This document shows, piece after piece, positions 35,148 to 44,673 of a stretch of DNA of 61,435 nucleotides (position 1 is the first letter of the stretch; every line of letters starts with the position of its first letter). Position numbers and translations under genes: made by a program. The notes below the pieces were generated by a model. That model made no database searches. It saw nothing but the letters and a program-made list of their open reading frames with translations, and was not told where the DNA came from. Source of the stretch: Candidatus Yanofskyibacteriota bacterium (GTDB lineage: Bacteria; Patescibacteriota; Minisyncoccia; 2-02-FULL-40-12; IGHO2-01-FULL-4-A); assembly GCA_903897805.1 (NCBI GenBank), contig CAIUCV010000021.1, forward strand, positions 1 to 61,435. The letters run 5' to 3'.

Positions 35148-36137
35148 ATGAAAATCCAATTGGCTCATAATTATGAGTATATCATTTCTCTTGAAAATCT
35201 CCTTAATGCATGGAAGGAGTTTATTAAAGATAAAAAATTAAGGAAAGATGTGCAAATTTTTGAACTGGATCTGATGGGCAATATCATTTCGCTCCACAAC
35301 GATCTTGCCGCCAAAATATATAAGCATTCACCGTATCAGCCATTCAATATCTCAGATCCCAAGCCAAGAAAAATACACAAAGCTAGCGTCAGGGATCGGC
35401 TATTGCACCACGCTATATATCGGGCACTCTATCCATTTTTTGACAGAACTTTTATATCCGATTCTTATTCTTGCAGACTAAACAAAGGGACGCACAAAGC
35501 CATAAATAGGTTCTGTAATTTTGCATATAAGGTATCACAAAATCATAAGAAAACTGTGTGGGTTCTCAAGTGCGATATTAAAAAGTTTTTTGCTTCAATT
35601 GACCAAGATATTCTAGCCGAAATCATTAGAGATTATATACCCGACCCAGATATTGTCTGGCTTATCTCTCGAATCATCAGGAGCTTTTACTCAACGAATA
35701 TTGGTGTCGGTTTGCCCTTGGGAAATCTAACCTCACAGCTTCTGGTTAATATCTATATGACTAGGTTTGACCAATTTGTGAAGCATACACTAAAGGCAAA
35801 ATACTATATCCGCTATGCTGACGACTTTGTTATTTTATCTCCAGACAAAAAATGGCCTGAGGAAACAATTCCAAAAATCAGAGATTTTTTATGGAATAAA
35901 CTTCATCTTCAGCTACATCCAGATAAAGTATCAATTCAAACACTAACATCTGGTGTCGATTTTCTCGGTTGGGTGCACTTTCCAAACTACAGGGTTTTGA
36001 GGACCACAACCAAAAAGAGAATGTTTAGGAATATAAAAAATAAACAAGGGAATATAAATACGGTGCAATCTTATCTTGGGCTTATTAGTCATGGAAACTC
36101 AAGAAGATTAGAAGCAAGATTAGGGATTACCGATTGA
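35148..36137 (+). CDS. DGR-type reverse transcriptase
   Basis: VGLPLGNLTSQLLVNIYMTRFDQFVKHTLKAKYYIRYADDFVIL (xxDD catalytic box, GNLTSQ motif); SD AGAAGAGG. Confidence 0.96.
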   Translation: MKIQLAHNYEYIISLENLLNAWKEFIKDKKLRKDVQIFELDLMGNIISLHNDLAAKIYKHSPYQPFNISDPKPRKIHKASVRDRLLHHAIYRALYPFFDRTFISDSYSCRLNKGTHKAINRFCNFAYKVSQNHKKTVWVLKCDIKKFFASIDQDILAEIIRDYIPDPDIVWLISRIIRSFYSTNIGVGLPLGNLTSQLLVNIYMTRFDQFVKHTLKAKYYIRYADDFVILSPDKKWPEETIPKIRDFLWNKLHLQLHPDKVSIQTLTSGVDFLGWVHFPNYRVLRTTTKKRMFRNIKNKQGNINTVQSYLGLISHGNSRRLEARLGITD

Positions 36138-36168
36138 GAGCATAGAGTAGTATAATTATTAAAAACGC

Positions 36169-36313
36169 AGTCGTAATGCCTTTTGGGCATTCCAGCGAGC
36201 GGATTGCTTGGTTAATTTTTGATATAATGTTTCGGCATCAAAAATTAAATCCGTGAGCTGAAATAGCGTAGCCGCCGCTGGAGCGGCGGAGCGTGCCCAG
36301 AAGGCATTATGAC
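36169..36313. repeat. Structured element C (possible relative of A/B) downstream of RT
   Basis: GTCGTAATGCCTT/AAGGCATTATGAC outer stem, TTAATTTTTGAT/ATCAAAAATTAA, CCGCCGCT/AGCGGCGG; CCAGCGAG loop motif. Confidence 0.7.
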
Positions 36314-36337
36314 GGAGTTTGTAATTTAATTCAAGAA

Positions 36338-37606
36338 ATGAAGTTCAATCCCGAAATTTTTAGGGATTACGATATCAGGGGCGTCTATGGCAAAGATTTT
36401 GACGCCAGTTTCGCCTTTCAATTGGGCGGGGCCTTTGTCCGCTATTTAAACCGCAAGAAGTTTCTGGTGGCGCGGGACGGGCGGGATTTTTCTCAAGCGC
36501 TTGCGGAATCGTTGATCGAAGGTATTACAAGTGCTGGCGGAGACGTTGAATATATCGGGCTTGCCTCGCTCCCGTTTTTTTATTTTGTCCTGGAAAAGCT
36601 GGGAGTAGATGGGGGAGTGATGGTAACGGCATCGCACAATCCTCCGGAATATGGAGGTTTCAAACTTTTTCGCGGAGACGGTTCTCAAATAGATTCAGAA
36701 AGCGGCCTTTCTGTCGTGGAACAGCTATTGGCCACAGGCGGGGAAATTTCTAGGTACGGCGGCCGTGTCGGCAAAAGTCAGGCGGGAGAGCTCAAAAGAA
36801 AATACACCGAATATGCCAAAAAGGAATCCGGCTTCAATCCAGCCGACATTAAGGGCTTGAAAGTAAAAATTAAAGGGGAGGGAATAGGCGCCGAAGAGGC
36901 AAAGATCTTGTTGAGCGATATCGGAATTTCGCGCGATGAGGCACAATTTGACATTGCGTTTTCATTTGATGGCGATGCCGACAGATTGATTGTGCTGAAT
37001 GGAGCCGACGAACAAATACTGCCCGATTTCATATTGGGCCTCATCGTTAAGGATAAGAGAGGATTCTTTTCCAAACCAAAAGTGGTTCATGCCCTTAATT
37101 TTTCAAAAGGAGTGCTGGAAAAATTTGAGGGGTGGGGGGTTAAAACTTACGAATCAAAAGTCGGAAGGCCGCACATCAGAGAGCTTATGGTGAAACACCA
37201 CGCCGATTACGGCGGAGAATTATCGGGTCACATCTTATTTAAGAATAATAATTATTGCGAGTTGCCATTGGAGGCGATGCTGACGATTTTGAAAATTATA
37301 GCCAGGACGGACAAGGACATAGACCAACTCGTTGAAGAATTTAAAACCTGGTTTAATTCCGGTGAGATAAATATAGGATCAGAAAACCCGGGAAAAAATA
37401 TGGCGAACTTGGTACCACTATTAAAAGAAAAATATACCGACGGAAGATATAAAGAATTAGATGGATTGACCGTGGAATATCCTGACTGGTGGTTTAATTT
37501 GCGGCCATCCAACACAGAACCGATTTTGCGATTGGTCGTTGAAGCGAAAACAAAAAACCTTCTCAATGAGAAGGTGGGAGAAATAATGAAAATTGTGGAG
37601 GTCTAG
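36338..37606 (+). CDS. Phosphomannomutase/phosphoglucomutase
   Basis: IFRDYDIRGVYGKDF, VMVTASHNPPEYGGFKLFRGDG, FSFDGDADRLIVL. Confidence 0.92.
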   Translation: MKFNPEIFRDYDIRGVYGKDFDASFAFQLGGAFVRYLNRKKFLVARDGRDFSQALAESLIEGITSAGGDVEYIGLASLPFFYFVLEKLGVDGGVMVTASHNPPEYGGFKLFRGDGSQIDSESGLSVVEQLLATGGEISRYGGRVGKSQAGELKRKYTEYAKKESGFNPADIKGLKVKIKGEGIGAEEAKILLSDIGISRDEAQFDIAFSFDGDADRLIVLNGADEQILPDFILGLIVKDKRGFFSKPKVVHALNFSKGVLEKFEGWGVKTYESKVGRPHIRELMVKHHADYGGELSGHILFKNNNYCELPLEAMLTILKIIARTDKDIDQLVEEFKTWFNSGEINIGSENPGKNMANLVPLLKEKYTDGRYKELDGLTVEYPDWWFNLRPSNTEPILRLVVEAKTKNLLNEKVGEIMKIVEV

Positions 37607-37830
37607 AACCCCAAAGCTCCAATGAGCCGCGGGACAAATGGAGGCTGGTCGTATTTCTTCTTGCACTTTTCACATTGATAGCCGACAAGAAGTCCGGGGC
37701 CATATAAAAGTTCTCCGCTTTCAGTAAATCTCGCTTTTAATATTTCAACAATATCTCCGCCGCAGACATTACCAAGACCAAAGAATCTTTTTCTAGTGCA
37801 TTTACTGACTATTCTCGGGTAACAGCCCAT
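37603..37830 (-). CDS. Small CxxC-containing hypothetical protein
   Basis: 75 aa, VGYQCEKCKKKYDQPPF. Confidence 0.5.
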   Translation of the reverse strand: MGCYPRIVSKCTRKRFFGLGNVCGGDIVEILKARFTESGELLYGPGLLVGYQCEKCKKKYDQPPFVPRLIGALGF

Positions 37831-37838
37831 GCTTCCTC

Positions 37839-38822
37839 CTATAGACCCATTTTTTGCTTGACCTCTGTCAAGGTACTGCTGGCTATAATTCTAGCTTTTT
37901 CTTCGCTTTCCATCAAGACATCCTCAACATAGGTCAAATCGCTCTCTAACTCTTTACGTTTTTCTTGGAAGGGTTTCAGGAAATTAACAACTACTTCAGC
38001 TAAGTCGTTTTTGAACTCTGAATAGTTTTTGCCGCCGTATTTTTTCTCAATTTCCTTGACGCTATTTTGTGATAACAAGTGATAAACCGTCATTAAGTTA
38101 GAAATTGCCGGCTTTTTGTCCGGATCAAAAACTATTTCTTTGCCGGAATCTGTCACCGCTTTTTTTATTTTCTCGCGAATCTCATCCGGGTTGTCGGAAA
38201 GCGCTATGCCCTCATCGCCGGTTTTAGACATTTTTTTAATTGGGTCTTGTAAAGACATAATCCGAGTCCCCATTGCCAAATACGGTTTTACCGGTTCAAA
38301 AGTTTGGCCGAACATTGAATTGAATTTTTTCGCGACCTCATTAGTTAAATCTATGTGCGGCAACTGATCCTCGCCTACGGGCACGAGATTTGACTTGTAA
38401 AGCAGAATATCAGCAGCCATCAAGATAGGGTAATCCAATATGCCCATATGATTATATCTTCCACCGGTTTCTCCCAGTTTCTCTTTGTAGGTCGGGAGGC
38501 GATCCAGCCAGCTTACCGGCGTAATTGTATTAAAAATCCATGCGAGCTCGGTATGCTCCGGGACTTTTGACTGGCGGATAAGCAGAGATTTTTTGGGGTC
38601 AATGCCAGCGGCGAGAAAATCCAAGGCCGTATCCATAATCTGTTGGTGATATGTTTTTGGGTCAAACGGCGTTGTAATGCCGTGATAATCCACTACGGCA
38701 AAAACTGCCCGTTCCGTATCCGGTTTATCCTGTAATTCTATCCAGTTTTTTATCGCCCCTAGGTAATTACCCAAATGCAGTTTCCCCGAAGGGCGAATCC
38801 CGGAAAAGATTTTATTTGGCAT
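37839..38822 (-). CDS. trpS: Tryptophanyl-tRNA synthetase
   Basis: IFSGIRPSGKLHLGNYLGAIKNW, VGEDQLPHIDLTNEVAKKFN, KKMSKTGDEGIAL (KMSKS-like). Confidence 0.95.
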   Translation of the reverse strand: MPNKIFSGIRPSGKLHLGNYLGAIKNWIELQDKPDTERAVFAVVDYHGITTPFDPKTYHQQIMDTALDFLAAGIDPKKSLLIRQSKVPEHTELAWIFNTITPVSWLDRLPTYKEKLGETGGRYNHMGILDYPILMAADILLYKSNLVPVGEDQLPHIDLTNEVAKKFNSMFGQTFEPVKPYLAMGTRIMSLQDPIKKMSKTGDEGIALSDNPDEIREKIKKAVTDSGKEIVFDPDKKPAISNLMTVYHLLSQNSVKEIEKKYGGKNYSEFKNDLAEVVVNFLKPFQEKRKELESDLTYVEDVLMESEEKARIIASSTLTEVKQKMGL

Positions 38823-38935
38823 GATTTCATTGTAGCAGAAACTTGAGAGAAAGCCACCTATTAACAACTTGACAATGCCCGAAAAAATCCCATACTAAAG
38901 TTGAGTTGTTTAAAATATAGAGAGGGGGGATAATT

Positions 38936-39469
38936 ATGAGCTGGGCCGAGGATGCCAAATATAGGCAGGAAGTTTTTGATTTAATTTTGTTTATTGCTTC
39001 GGAAGAGGGGATGAAGCCGATACCGAGCGGCGAGACAGAAGTTTTGCTTGAAATGGCCACGGCTGTCAGCGAATATCTAGTGGGCGATACCAAGGGAATG
39101 CCGGGGCCCTATGATCTTATCTTGGGTCTTGATGATAGATGGACCGGGTGGGTTGACCAAAAAATAGAAGAAGTGTTACGGCAAAATAGCAAACACCTTA
39201 ACCCGGCATTAGTAGAAGCGATAAACGATTTGTTAAAGATAGAATGGCATCATGACCACGGCGATAGTTGGTGGGAAAGCGGAGTTAAGGGGCAATTGAT
39301 GTTTCGGCAGAAAGGATTTAGGGGAACCTTTTGTCTTACTGTGCTGGATGCCCAAGCAGCTCGCGAAAATCTGGAGAAACTGGATGCGGATACGGTAGAA
39401 CACTGCAAACAAATTGGTATCCTAATGAGAAAATATATCGCTAGGGACTTGAGCAAGGCCGCCAACTAG
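38936..39469 (+). CDS. Hypothetical protein
   Basis: 177 aa ORF preceded by AGAGGGGGG. Confidence 0.7.
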   Translation: MSWAEDAKYRQEVFDLILFIASEEGMKPIPSGETEVLLEMATAVSEYLVGDTKGMPGPYDLILGLDDRWTGWVDQKIEEVLRQNSKHLNPALVEAINDLLKIEWHHDHGDSWWESGVKGQLMFRQKGFRGTFCLTVLDAQAARENLEKLDADTVEHCKQIGILMRKYIARDLSKAAN

Positions 39470-39525
39470 CACAACGGGCCAAACCCCGTTTTTTGTTTTT
39501 ATGACGGGTCATGCGCGGGCGAGCG

Positions 39526-41424
39526 CTACACCTCGATAACAACCGGCAGTATCATTGGTCGTCTCTCGGTCTTCTGGAACAAAAACAAACCAATCTCATC
39601 GCGAATCAAATCTTTTAGATAAACCCAGTTAATCGGCCGCGTAGTTTTTTTCTCAATAACAAATCTGATTTTCTTGCGAACCTGCGCCAGAAGCTCTTTG
39701 TTCTCTTTCAAATAAACGAAGCCTCGGGAAATAATATCGGGACTGCCGCGGACCTTCCCGGTTTTTGAATCAATCAGGGCGACAATTACGAACATGCCGT
39801 CCTCGGCGAGAACCTGTCTGTCGCGTAAAACCACATTACCGATATCGCCGATGCCAAGGCCGTCCACCATCACGGTGTCCGACGGCGCAGTTTTCTTATC
39901 AAACCACCACTCATCGGGAGTGATGTGAATAATGGAACCGTTGTCGGCGATAATGACATTCTTTTCGGGAATGCCCTCCTTCTGTGCTAAATAGCCGTGA
40001 TTAACCATCATAGAATAGTGGCCGTGGATTGGCATAATGAATGCGGGCCTGATAAGGCGAATCATTTGTCTCAAGTCATCTCTGTAAGCATGGCCGCTGG
40101 CGTGAATATCCATCATGCCGTAGTGATAAACTCTGGCGCCGAGGCGGTAGAAAAGATCTTTCAACCGCTGAATCGTCCTTTCATTGCCTGGGATAACGGA
40201 AGAAGAGAAAATAACCGAATCGTTCTTTTTTAGCTGAATGTGACGATGTTCGCCGGAAGCGATGCGCATCAAAACTGCCTGTCCCTCTCCCTGCGCGCCC
40301 GTGCCTATGACCGTCACCTTCGCCCGTGGATAGCGGTCAATCTGGTCAATCGGTATCTGGGTGTCCTTTTTGATTTTGATTTGGTTGAGCTCCTTTGCGA
40401 TTTCAACATTGCTCTTTAAGCTGAAGCCGTCAAACACAACCTTGCGGCCGTATTTTTCCGACAAAGTGATCAGTTGCTGAATGCGGTTAATCAGAGATGA
40501 AAATGTGCCGGCGATTATCATGCTAGTGGCTTCCTTGAAGATAATTTCAAGGTTATCCTGAATAACGCTTTCCGAAACTGAAGGTCCGTCCTTTTCGGCG
40601 CCAGTTGAATCCGACATCAAAACCGTAACGCCTCTGTCACCGACGCTTTTTATAAATTCAAGATCGGCCGGTTCCTCATTTAACGGTTTGGGGTCAAATT
40701 TAAAATCTGCCGTGTGAACCACAATCCCGGCCGGAGTCGTAATAATGAGCGCGACGTCATCGGGAATATTGTGGTTCACGTGGAAAAATTCCACTTCAAA
40801 ATCGCCAAGGTGAATTTTTTCGCCAGAGTGGACAAGATTAATGTCTAGCTCCGGCAGGGAGTGGAATTCCAGATGGCGCCTTAAAACTATGCCCCTGGTA
40901 AGTTCTGTGGCGTAAATCGTGGGGTTGCCCAATCTCTGTATCAAGTAGGGCAGGCCGCCTATGTGATCCATGTGGCCATGGGTTATTATCAGGCCCTTAA
41001 TTTGGTCTTGTCTGCCGTCAAGATAATCTATATTGGGAAGCGTATAGTCAATTCCGGGCATATCATCTTCGGGGAAACCAAAACCGGCATCAATTACAAT
41101 AATGTCGTTTCCGTATTCAAGCACAGACATATTTCTGCCAACTTCGCCCAGCCCACCCAAGGGGATGATCTTCAGAGTGTTTCTTTTGCCTGACTCCTCG
41201 CTTTCTCTTTCGGGCCGTGGAATTGGCGCTAATCGCCGCGACCTCGGCAGGTCTCTGCGCCTGTCATTATAACGCGGCGGTTTACCTCGGTTTGAAAATC
41301 GTTGCGGGGCAACGGACAAACTGTCTGCTTGGCGGGTTCTGGTTTTCTGTGTACTTCTGTTGTCATTTCTGCGTTGGCCTTGCGTTCTCACGGACACCAA
41401 CCTCACTTTTGAATCATCAGTCAT
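39526..41424 (-). CDS. rnj: Ribonuclease J
   Basis: IIPLGGLGEVGRNMSVLEYGNDIIVIDAGFGFPEDDMPGIDYTLPN; THGHMDHIGGLPYL; basic N-terminal extension. Confidence 0.95.
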   Translation of the reverse strand: MTDDSKVRLVSVRTQGQRRNDNRSTQKTRTRQADSLSVAPQRFSNRGKPPRYNDRRRDLPRSRRLAPIPRPERESEESGKRNTLKIIPLGGLGEVGRNMSVLEYGNDIIVIDAGFGFPEDDMPGIDYTLPNIDYLDGRQDQIKGLIITHGHMDHIGGLPYLIQRLGNPTIYATELTRGIVLRRHLEFHSLPELDINLVHSGEKIHLGDFEVEFFHVNHNIPDDVALIITTPAGIVVHTADFKFDPKPLNEEPADLEFIKSVGDRGVTVLMSDSTGAEKDGPSVSESVIQDNLEIIFKEATSMIIAGTFSSLINRIQQLITLSEKYGRKVVFDGFSLKSNVEIAKELNQIKIKKDTQIPIDQIDRYPRAKVTVIGTGAQGEGQAVLMRIASGEHRHIQLKKNDSVIFSSSVIPGNERTIQRLKDLFYRLGARVYHYGMMDIHASGHAYRDDLRQMIRLIRPAFIMPIHGHYSMMVNHGYLAQKEGIPEKNVIIADNGSIIHITPDEWWFDKKTAPSDTVMVDGLGIGDIGNVVLRDRQVLAEDGMFVIVALIDSKTGKVRGSPDIISRGFVYLKENKELLAQVRKKIRFVIEKKTTRPINWVYLKDLIRDEIGLFLFQKTERRPMILPVVIEV

Positions 41425-41440
41425 ATTTTTTTTATTTAGA

Positions 41441-41941
41441 TTATTTGTCTAATTTTTTATTCCAAAAGATTTGTTCTACTTTGCGGACCGGCTGGCCGTT
41501 TTTTATGCCGTAAGTCCAGTGGTGCAAAATTGGCTGACCTTTCTTAAAAGGGGTGCTTATTGCTTTGTTTTTTTCTATGTAAAATCCGATATGCCTGTGG
41601 TGAGGATAAACATCCCCATCTTGATCAATGGTTTCTTTTTCTTCCCAAACCAACACGGCGCCAGGTCGGGGTTTTTCTATCTTCTTCCATTGAGCCAGCT
41701 CCATATCTTTTACCGCACCGTCAACTGTCACGTGCACGTCATTACATAATTTGAAAAGGTAAAGTATTGACGAGACAAATCTAGAACAAGAAAGGCTACC
41801 ATCTTTGGTCATGTCAATTTTTTTGCCATCAACATAGGCGTAAAGATTGCGGAACAAATTTGAACCTACGCTATTCTTGATAGCTTTGATATACGATTTA
41901 TTCAGAACGATCTTAACATCAAGCGATTTCTTGCTAATCAT
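41441..41941 (-). CDS. Hypothetical protein, NlpC/P60-like (tentative)
   Basis: CSRFVSSILYL...KPRPGAVLVWEEKE..HHRHIGFYI. Confidence 0.5.
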   Translation of the reverse strand: MISKKSLDVKIVLNKSYIKAIKNSVGSNLFRNLYAYVDGKKIDMTKDGSLSCSRFVSSILYLFKLCNDVHVTVDGAVKDMELAQWKKIEKPRPGAVLVWEEKETIDQDGDVYPHHRHIGFYIEKNKAISTPFKKGQPILHHWTYGIKNGQPVRKVEQIFWNKKLDK

Positions 41942-41965
41942 TTACTTTATGAGAAAGGATGAGAA

Positions 41966-42052
41966 TGGTGGGCGCGGAGGGATTTGAACCCTCAAGAGAT
42001 TGCTCTCATACGCTCCTGAAGCGTACGCGTATGCCAGTTCCGCCACGCGCCC
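41966..42052 (-). tRNA. tRNA-Leu(CAG), 3' CCA encoded
   Basis: Minus GGGCGCGTGGCGGAACTGGCA...TACGC-TTCAGGA-GCGTA...GGTTCAAATCC-CGCGCCC-A-CCA. Confidence 0.92.
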
Positions 42053-42125
42053 GCAGTGGCCAAAAACGAGATTCCCAATAAGAAATTCCATTATAGCACC
42101 ATTAGCATGGCGCTGTCAACTACCA

Positions 42126-43940
42126 CTACCGGCGCACTCGCTTTGTATTTATGTACCACTGATTAACTGTTGCAAATCTATCTGAAGGAATTGATACGAT
42201 GCTCGTATTATTATTTTTTATCTTGGCCGGTTGGGCGTAGAGATAGTCGGGGCTATAAAGGAAAACCGCCGGTACGTCTGTGGCTACAATTTTTTGGAAG
42301 TCATCATATTTGGACAGTCGTGCGGACTTATCCTGCGTCAATCTGGCATCCTCAAGCAATTTATCGGCATCCTTATTGTCATAAAGTGCGAGATTCAGGC
42401 CGGGGTCTCTTTTTTGGGACGAGTGCCAAAAACTAAGAGGATCCGGGTCAAGTCCTAAAACTTCCCCGAAAAGCAGGGCTTCGTAATCCCTGTCTCTGAT
42501 TACCTGTTGTAGCTCGGACAGGTCCAGCGTTTCTACGTTGACCCTCGCGCCCACGGCTTCCCATTGTTTCTTGATTTGGTTGGCAACCATAGTCAGTTCC
42601 GGCCAATTTGAAGTGGTGAGACGGATCTCAAGTTTTGTGGGCTCGGCGGGTTGGGCTCCTTTCTTGACGGGCGCCGCCGCTTTTTCTCTGACTCCGTCCG
42701 TTTCGGAAAACTTCCAGCCCGCATCGTCCAGGGTTTTCTTGGCCTTTTCAATATCAAAATTATATTTTTCCGCGTCGTCGGGGATATTAATAATGCCGGG
42801 CAGCATGGGGGAGTCAACAACTGTGCCATTATCGGATAAGATCTCCTTGAGAATTTCTTTCTTGTCTGTGGCATAACTTAGCGCCACGCGCACATTTTTA
42901 TCGGACAATTGTTTGCTCTGATTTTGATTAAAGAAAACAGCAAAGTATCTCGGCAATTTGAGTTTTTTAATTTTCAATTGGCCCAAAAAGCGGATTGAAT
43001 TTATTTTTAGGGGGGATACGGAACTGATACCATCTATGTCATTGCTGTTATACGCGCTTATTAACTCATCGTCGGAGGCGTAAAATTTGAAAATTATTTT
43101 TGATATATAGGGTTTTCCCGCGTAATATTTATCAAACGCTTCCAGTTCGAATGATTTTACATTACCGAGCGAATCCCGTTTTATTTTTGAAAACTTATAA
43201 GGTCCCGAACCGACCGCTGGCTTGATATTCATTTCCGATAGAGCGAAATTGGCAGCTTTTACGTTTTCCCATATGTGTTTTGGCAATATTCCGAGAGTTG
43301 TGTTGCTGAGAAACTGCGCATACCTGGTTTTGAGCTTAAACACAACCGTTTGCTCGTCCAGTTTACTGACATCCACGCCCTGCCAGTTTGGCATTTGGAA
43401 ACTGCCATAGTCGGTATTTTGGGCGGTTAGAACGGTGAATATGACATCATCGGCCGTTATCAGTTGGCCGTCATGCCATTTAAGGTTGTTTCTTAATTTG
43501 AAGGTGTAATTCAGGCCATCGTCGGATATATTGTAAGAGCCGGCAAGACCCGGCTCAAGCTCTCCATTGTCGCCATATCTCATCAGGCCAGAGTAAATCA
43601 AATTGGACAAATCTCTGTCCACGTCGCTTGCCTGCGCAAGCAAAGGATTAATATGCTTGGGCGCGCCAACGAGCCCTTCGGTAAAACTGCCGCCGTAATC
43701 CGGCGCCGATTTGGTGAAATGGTAGTAGGTGCTTATCGGGATGGCAAGCAGAGCGCAAATGGCTACTACACCCAAAACTAAAATCAGGTATCTTTCTCTT
43801 TTGGAGAGTACTTTTGGCAGATGGCGCAGCTGTTTTTTAGTCGGCAAGAGGTCGGTAAAGCGGTTTTTGCGTTCCCGCTCTTCTTTTTTTGGCGCCCTTA
43901 GCGATATAAAAAAATTATCTAATTGGTTTGGGTCACTCAT
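42126..43940 (-). CDS. ABC transporter extracellular solute-binding protein, family 5 (peptide)
   Basis: SFTEGLVGAPKHINPLLAQASDVDRDLSNLIYSGLMRYG...LKWHDGQLITADDVIFT. Confidence 0.92.
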   Translation of the reverse strand: MSDPNQLDNFFISLRAPKKEERERKNRFTDLLPTKKQLRHLPKVLSKRERYLILVLGVVAICALLAIPISTYYHFTKSAPDYGGSFTEGLVGAPKHINPLLAQASDVDRDLSNLIYSGLMRYGDNGELEPGLAGSYNISDDGLNYTFKLRNNLKWHDGQLITADDVIFTVLTAQNTDYGSFQMPNWQGVDVSKLDEQTVVFKLKTRYAQFLSNTTLGILPKHIWENVKAANFALSEMNIKPAVGSGPYKFSKIKRDSLGNVKSFELEAFDKYYAGKPYISKIIFKFYASDDELISAYNSNDIDGISSVSPLKINSIRFLGQLKIKKLKLPRYFAVFFNQNQSKQLSDKNVRVALSYATDKKEILKEILSDNGTVVDSPMLPGIINIPDDAEKYNFDIEKAKKTLDDAGWKFSETDGVREKAAAPVKKGAQPAEPTKLEIRLTTSNWPELTMVANQIKKQWEAVGARVNVETLDLSELQQVIRDRDYEALLFGEVLGLDPDPLSFWHSSQKRDPGLNLALYDNKDADKLLEDARLTQDKSARLSKYDDFQKIVATDVPAVFLYSPDYLYAQPAKIKNNNTSIVSIPSDRFATVNQWYINTKRVRR

Positions 43941-44034
43941 GCGAGATTATCAGCGGACAACCAATCCCGCAAATCCCGCGGGTGTTCGCCTGCGCCCGCC
44001 CCCACACTCAAAATGAGTGTGGGGGCAAGGACAA

Positions 44035-44247
44035 TTAGTAGAGAATTATTCTCAAAAAAGAAATTCCGAAGAAAAGTACGGCAATTACGATGGTTGATAT
44101 GAATATAATCTTTTCGGCTCCGCGTCGCGTGGAATAAACACTGCCTTCGCCGCCGAAAGCACCCGAAAGCCCAGCTCCTCTTTGCTGCAAGAGGATGGCA
44201 ATAATAAGAAGCGACGCCAAGACTATCTGGATGATTGTTATAACCAT
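44035..44247 (-). CDS. secG: Preprotein translocase subunit SecG
   Basis: IVLASLLIIAILLQQRGAGLSGAFGGEGSVYSTRRGAEK. Confidence 0.9.
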   Translation of the reverse strand: MVITIIQIVLASLLIIAILLQQRGAGLSGAFGGEGSVYSTRRGAEKIIFISTIVIAVLFFGISFLRIILY

Positions 44248-44254
44248 TTAGAAA

Positions 44255-44590
44255 TCATTTAAACCAATGGGCGATAAAATTAACCGCTGCGATAATTAAT
44301 GTTGCCCAAAGGAGGGCAATCAGATTTTCAATTATTATATAATGCGTCAGCTGTGCGGTAAACCATAATATTACCGCGTTTATAACTATCAGGAAAAGCC
44401 CGAGGGATATGATAATCAGAGGAGTGGAAATAATTTTCAAGATAGGCCTGACAATCAGGTTCAATATCCCCAAAACAAGGCCGGCTATCAAATACCCCTG
44501 CCAACCTCCGCTGACCGCAAAACCGGCAACCCAGAGATCGGCCAGATAGAGAGCCAAGACATTAGCTAAAAGGCCAATTATAATGCCCAT
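44255..44590 (-). CDS. Phage holin family 4-like membrane protein
   Basis: 111 aa, GLVLGILNLIVRPILKIISTPLIIISLGLFLIVINAVILW. Confidence 0.8.
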   Translation of the reverse strand: MGIIIGLLANVLALYLADLWVAGFAVSGGWQGYLIAGLVLGILNLIVRPILKIISTPLIIISLGLFLIVINAVILWFTAQLTHYIIIENLIALLWATLIIAAVNFIAHWFK

Positions 44591-44638
44591 TTATTATGCT
44601 GTTCAAGTATAGCATCTTAGGCCTCTTTTTAGCAAATA

Positions 44639-44667
44639 TTGACATTACTATTGGGATATGCTATAAT
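44639..44667 (+). promoter_or_regulatory. Consensus sigma70 promoter of RNA4
   Basis: TTGACA(44639-44644)-17 nt-TATAAT(44662-44667). Confidence 0.9.
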
Positions 44668-44673
44668 TGAAAG

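Noticed and set aside
35148-36313. Retron or group II intron RT interpretation
   Set aside because: The A-specific VR/TR pair, adjacent Avd-like gene and GNLTSQ motif fit a DGR; no intron domains V/VI or msr/msd arrangement next to the RT were seen.
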